NCBI GenBank assembly: GCA_900771995.1
Contig: CAAGQC010000081.1
Span: 1 to 41,497 of the forward strand
Direction of reading: 5' to 3'
Origin: Lachnospiraceae bacterium
GTDB lineage: Bacteria > Bacillota > Clostridia > Lachnospirales > Lachnospiraceae
Length of the DNA stretch: 41,497 nucleotides
Both the position numbers and the translations under genes were made by a program. A model generated the notes under the pieces. It did not search any database, was not told the DNA's origin, and saw only the letters and a program-made list of their open reading frames with translations. Shown piece after piece: positions 41,027 to 41,497 of this stretch (within the stretch, counting starts at the first letter, position 1; every line of letters starts with the position of its first letter).

Positions 41027-41497
41027 TCATTCTCCGGTGTAAGTAGCGTAAGGGATGTAAATCTTGTTGCTAACCTTCTCAGAGATGTTGAAGCTGTCGG
41101 TATCTGCCATCAGATCCTTGCCAGCCTGGATGTTCTTAGCCAGGTAAGCAATACCGTTTGCCATACCTTCTGCATCCTGCTTGATGGTACCGGTCATCTT
41201 GCCATCTGCGATCAGCTGCTTGGCTGCGTCAGTTGCATCGACACCGAATACAGGAATGGTGGTGCTGCTGCCATCGCCTAAGTTGTAGCCCTTGTCGTTC
41301 AGAGCGGAGATAACACCTTCAGCCATACCGTCGTTGTTGCAGATAACCAGCTCGATCATGTTACCAGCGGACTCATTGTACTGAGACAGATTGGTGGTCA
41401 TGTAGTTGTTCGCTGCGGTTGCGGACCAGTTACCGTCCTGGTCAACCTGGTACTTATCGGTATTGGATGCATCGAAGTACTCCAGAGCGGGCTTGCC
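41027..41497 (-). CDS. mglB: Galactose ABC transporter substrate-binding protein (C-terminal part)
   Basis: The frame is open from the stop at 41027 to the window edge (156 residues seen); the N terminus, signal peptide and start lie outside. The seen part matches the sugar-binding periplasmic-type domain: VICNNDGMAEGVISAL, PVFGVDATDAAKQLIADGKMTGTIKQD and GIAYLAKNIQAGKDLM, close to MglB/GGBP. A Met at 41401 is internal. First gene of the mglB-mglA-mglC transporter. Confidence 0.93.
   Translation of the reverse strand, partial: GKPALEYFDASNTDKYQVDQDGNWSATAANNYMTTNLSQYNESAGNMIELVICNNDGMAEGVISALNDKGYNLGDGSSTTIPVFGVDATDAAKQLIADGKMTGTIKQDAEGMANGIAYLAKNIQAGKDLMADTDSFNISEKVSNKIYIPYATYTGE

Noticed and set aside
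41027..41401. MglB starting at the Met at 41401
   Set aside because: The frame stays open with sugar-binding-protein sequence to the window edge, so the gene is partial.

Overview
The window looks like chromosome of a Clostridia bacterium, most likely family Lachnospiraceae (Bacillota). The supporting signs are a class III fructose-1,6-bisphosphatase, DUF3842 and DUF1836 proteins, a YerC-type TrpR-like repressor, a T-box leader, a lysine riboswitch, strong AGGAGG ribosome sites and a galactose-type mgl operon. Genus cannot be fixed by eye. No rRNA, tRNA, CRISPR array or complete transposase was found.

Region by region. (1) 1-1.9 kb: a divergon with a small P-loop kinase and a DUF3842 protein on the minus strand, and an ECF-transporter S component on the plus strand behind a promoter and a leader that ends in an intrinsic terminator (possible riboswitch). 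(2) 1.9-5.5 kb: a MATE exporter and a CstA-type transporter controlled by a T-box. (3) 5.5-8.1 kb: a PIN/NYN-like protein with a long charged linker, coupled to a coiled-coil membrane protein, then a 68-aa orphan protein. (4) 8.1-13.1 kb: an A+T-richer accessory block with a second MATE pump, its divergent TetR regulator (probable CTG start), an AAA_14/DUF4143 ATPase, fragments of an HTH regulator and of a VirB4-type conjugation ATPase, and a PBECR4-domain protein behind a structured leader. It abuts the 3' end of an rlmD-type rRNA methyltransferase gene and reads as the scar of an integrative element. (5) 13.1-22.7 kb: a long minus-strand run of SPFH/zinc-ribbon protein, membrane zinc-ribbon protein, PAS-GGDEF-GAF-GGDEF-EAL protein, pcrA, a small acidic-tailed membrane protein and rlmD, interrupted by a branched palindromic element at 21.05-21.17 kb. 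(6) 22.8-30.1 kb: an XRE regulator, an orphan substrate-binding lipoprotein, HIT, PHP, DUF1836, YerC, bactofilin with a catalytically degenerate LytM partner, a cold-shock protein, a eukaryote-type HisA and a low-complexity lipoprotein. (7) 30.1-35.4 kb: fbp, dapB, dapA behind a lysine riboswitch, a cob(I) adenosyltransferase and a two-OB SSB-like protein. (8) 35.6-41.5 kb: typA, a membrane-anchored InlB-repeat protein and the mglB(partial)-mglA-mglC sugar transporter running off the window end.

Working together: dapA and dapB make diaminopimelate/lysine under lysine feedback; MglBAC imports galactose or a related sugar; Fbp serves gluconeogenesis; CstA is tied to uncharged-tRNA sensing, so it is probably an amino-acid or peptide importer here. 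The strongest candidates for undescribed biology are the ECF/kinase/DUF3842 divergon with its short leader terminator, the structured leader before the PBECR4 gene, the branched palindrome beside the SPFH operon, and the T-box on cstA.
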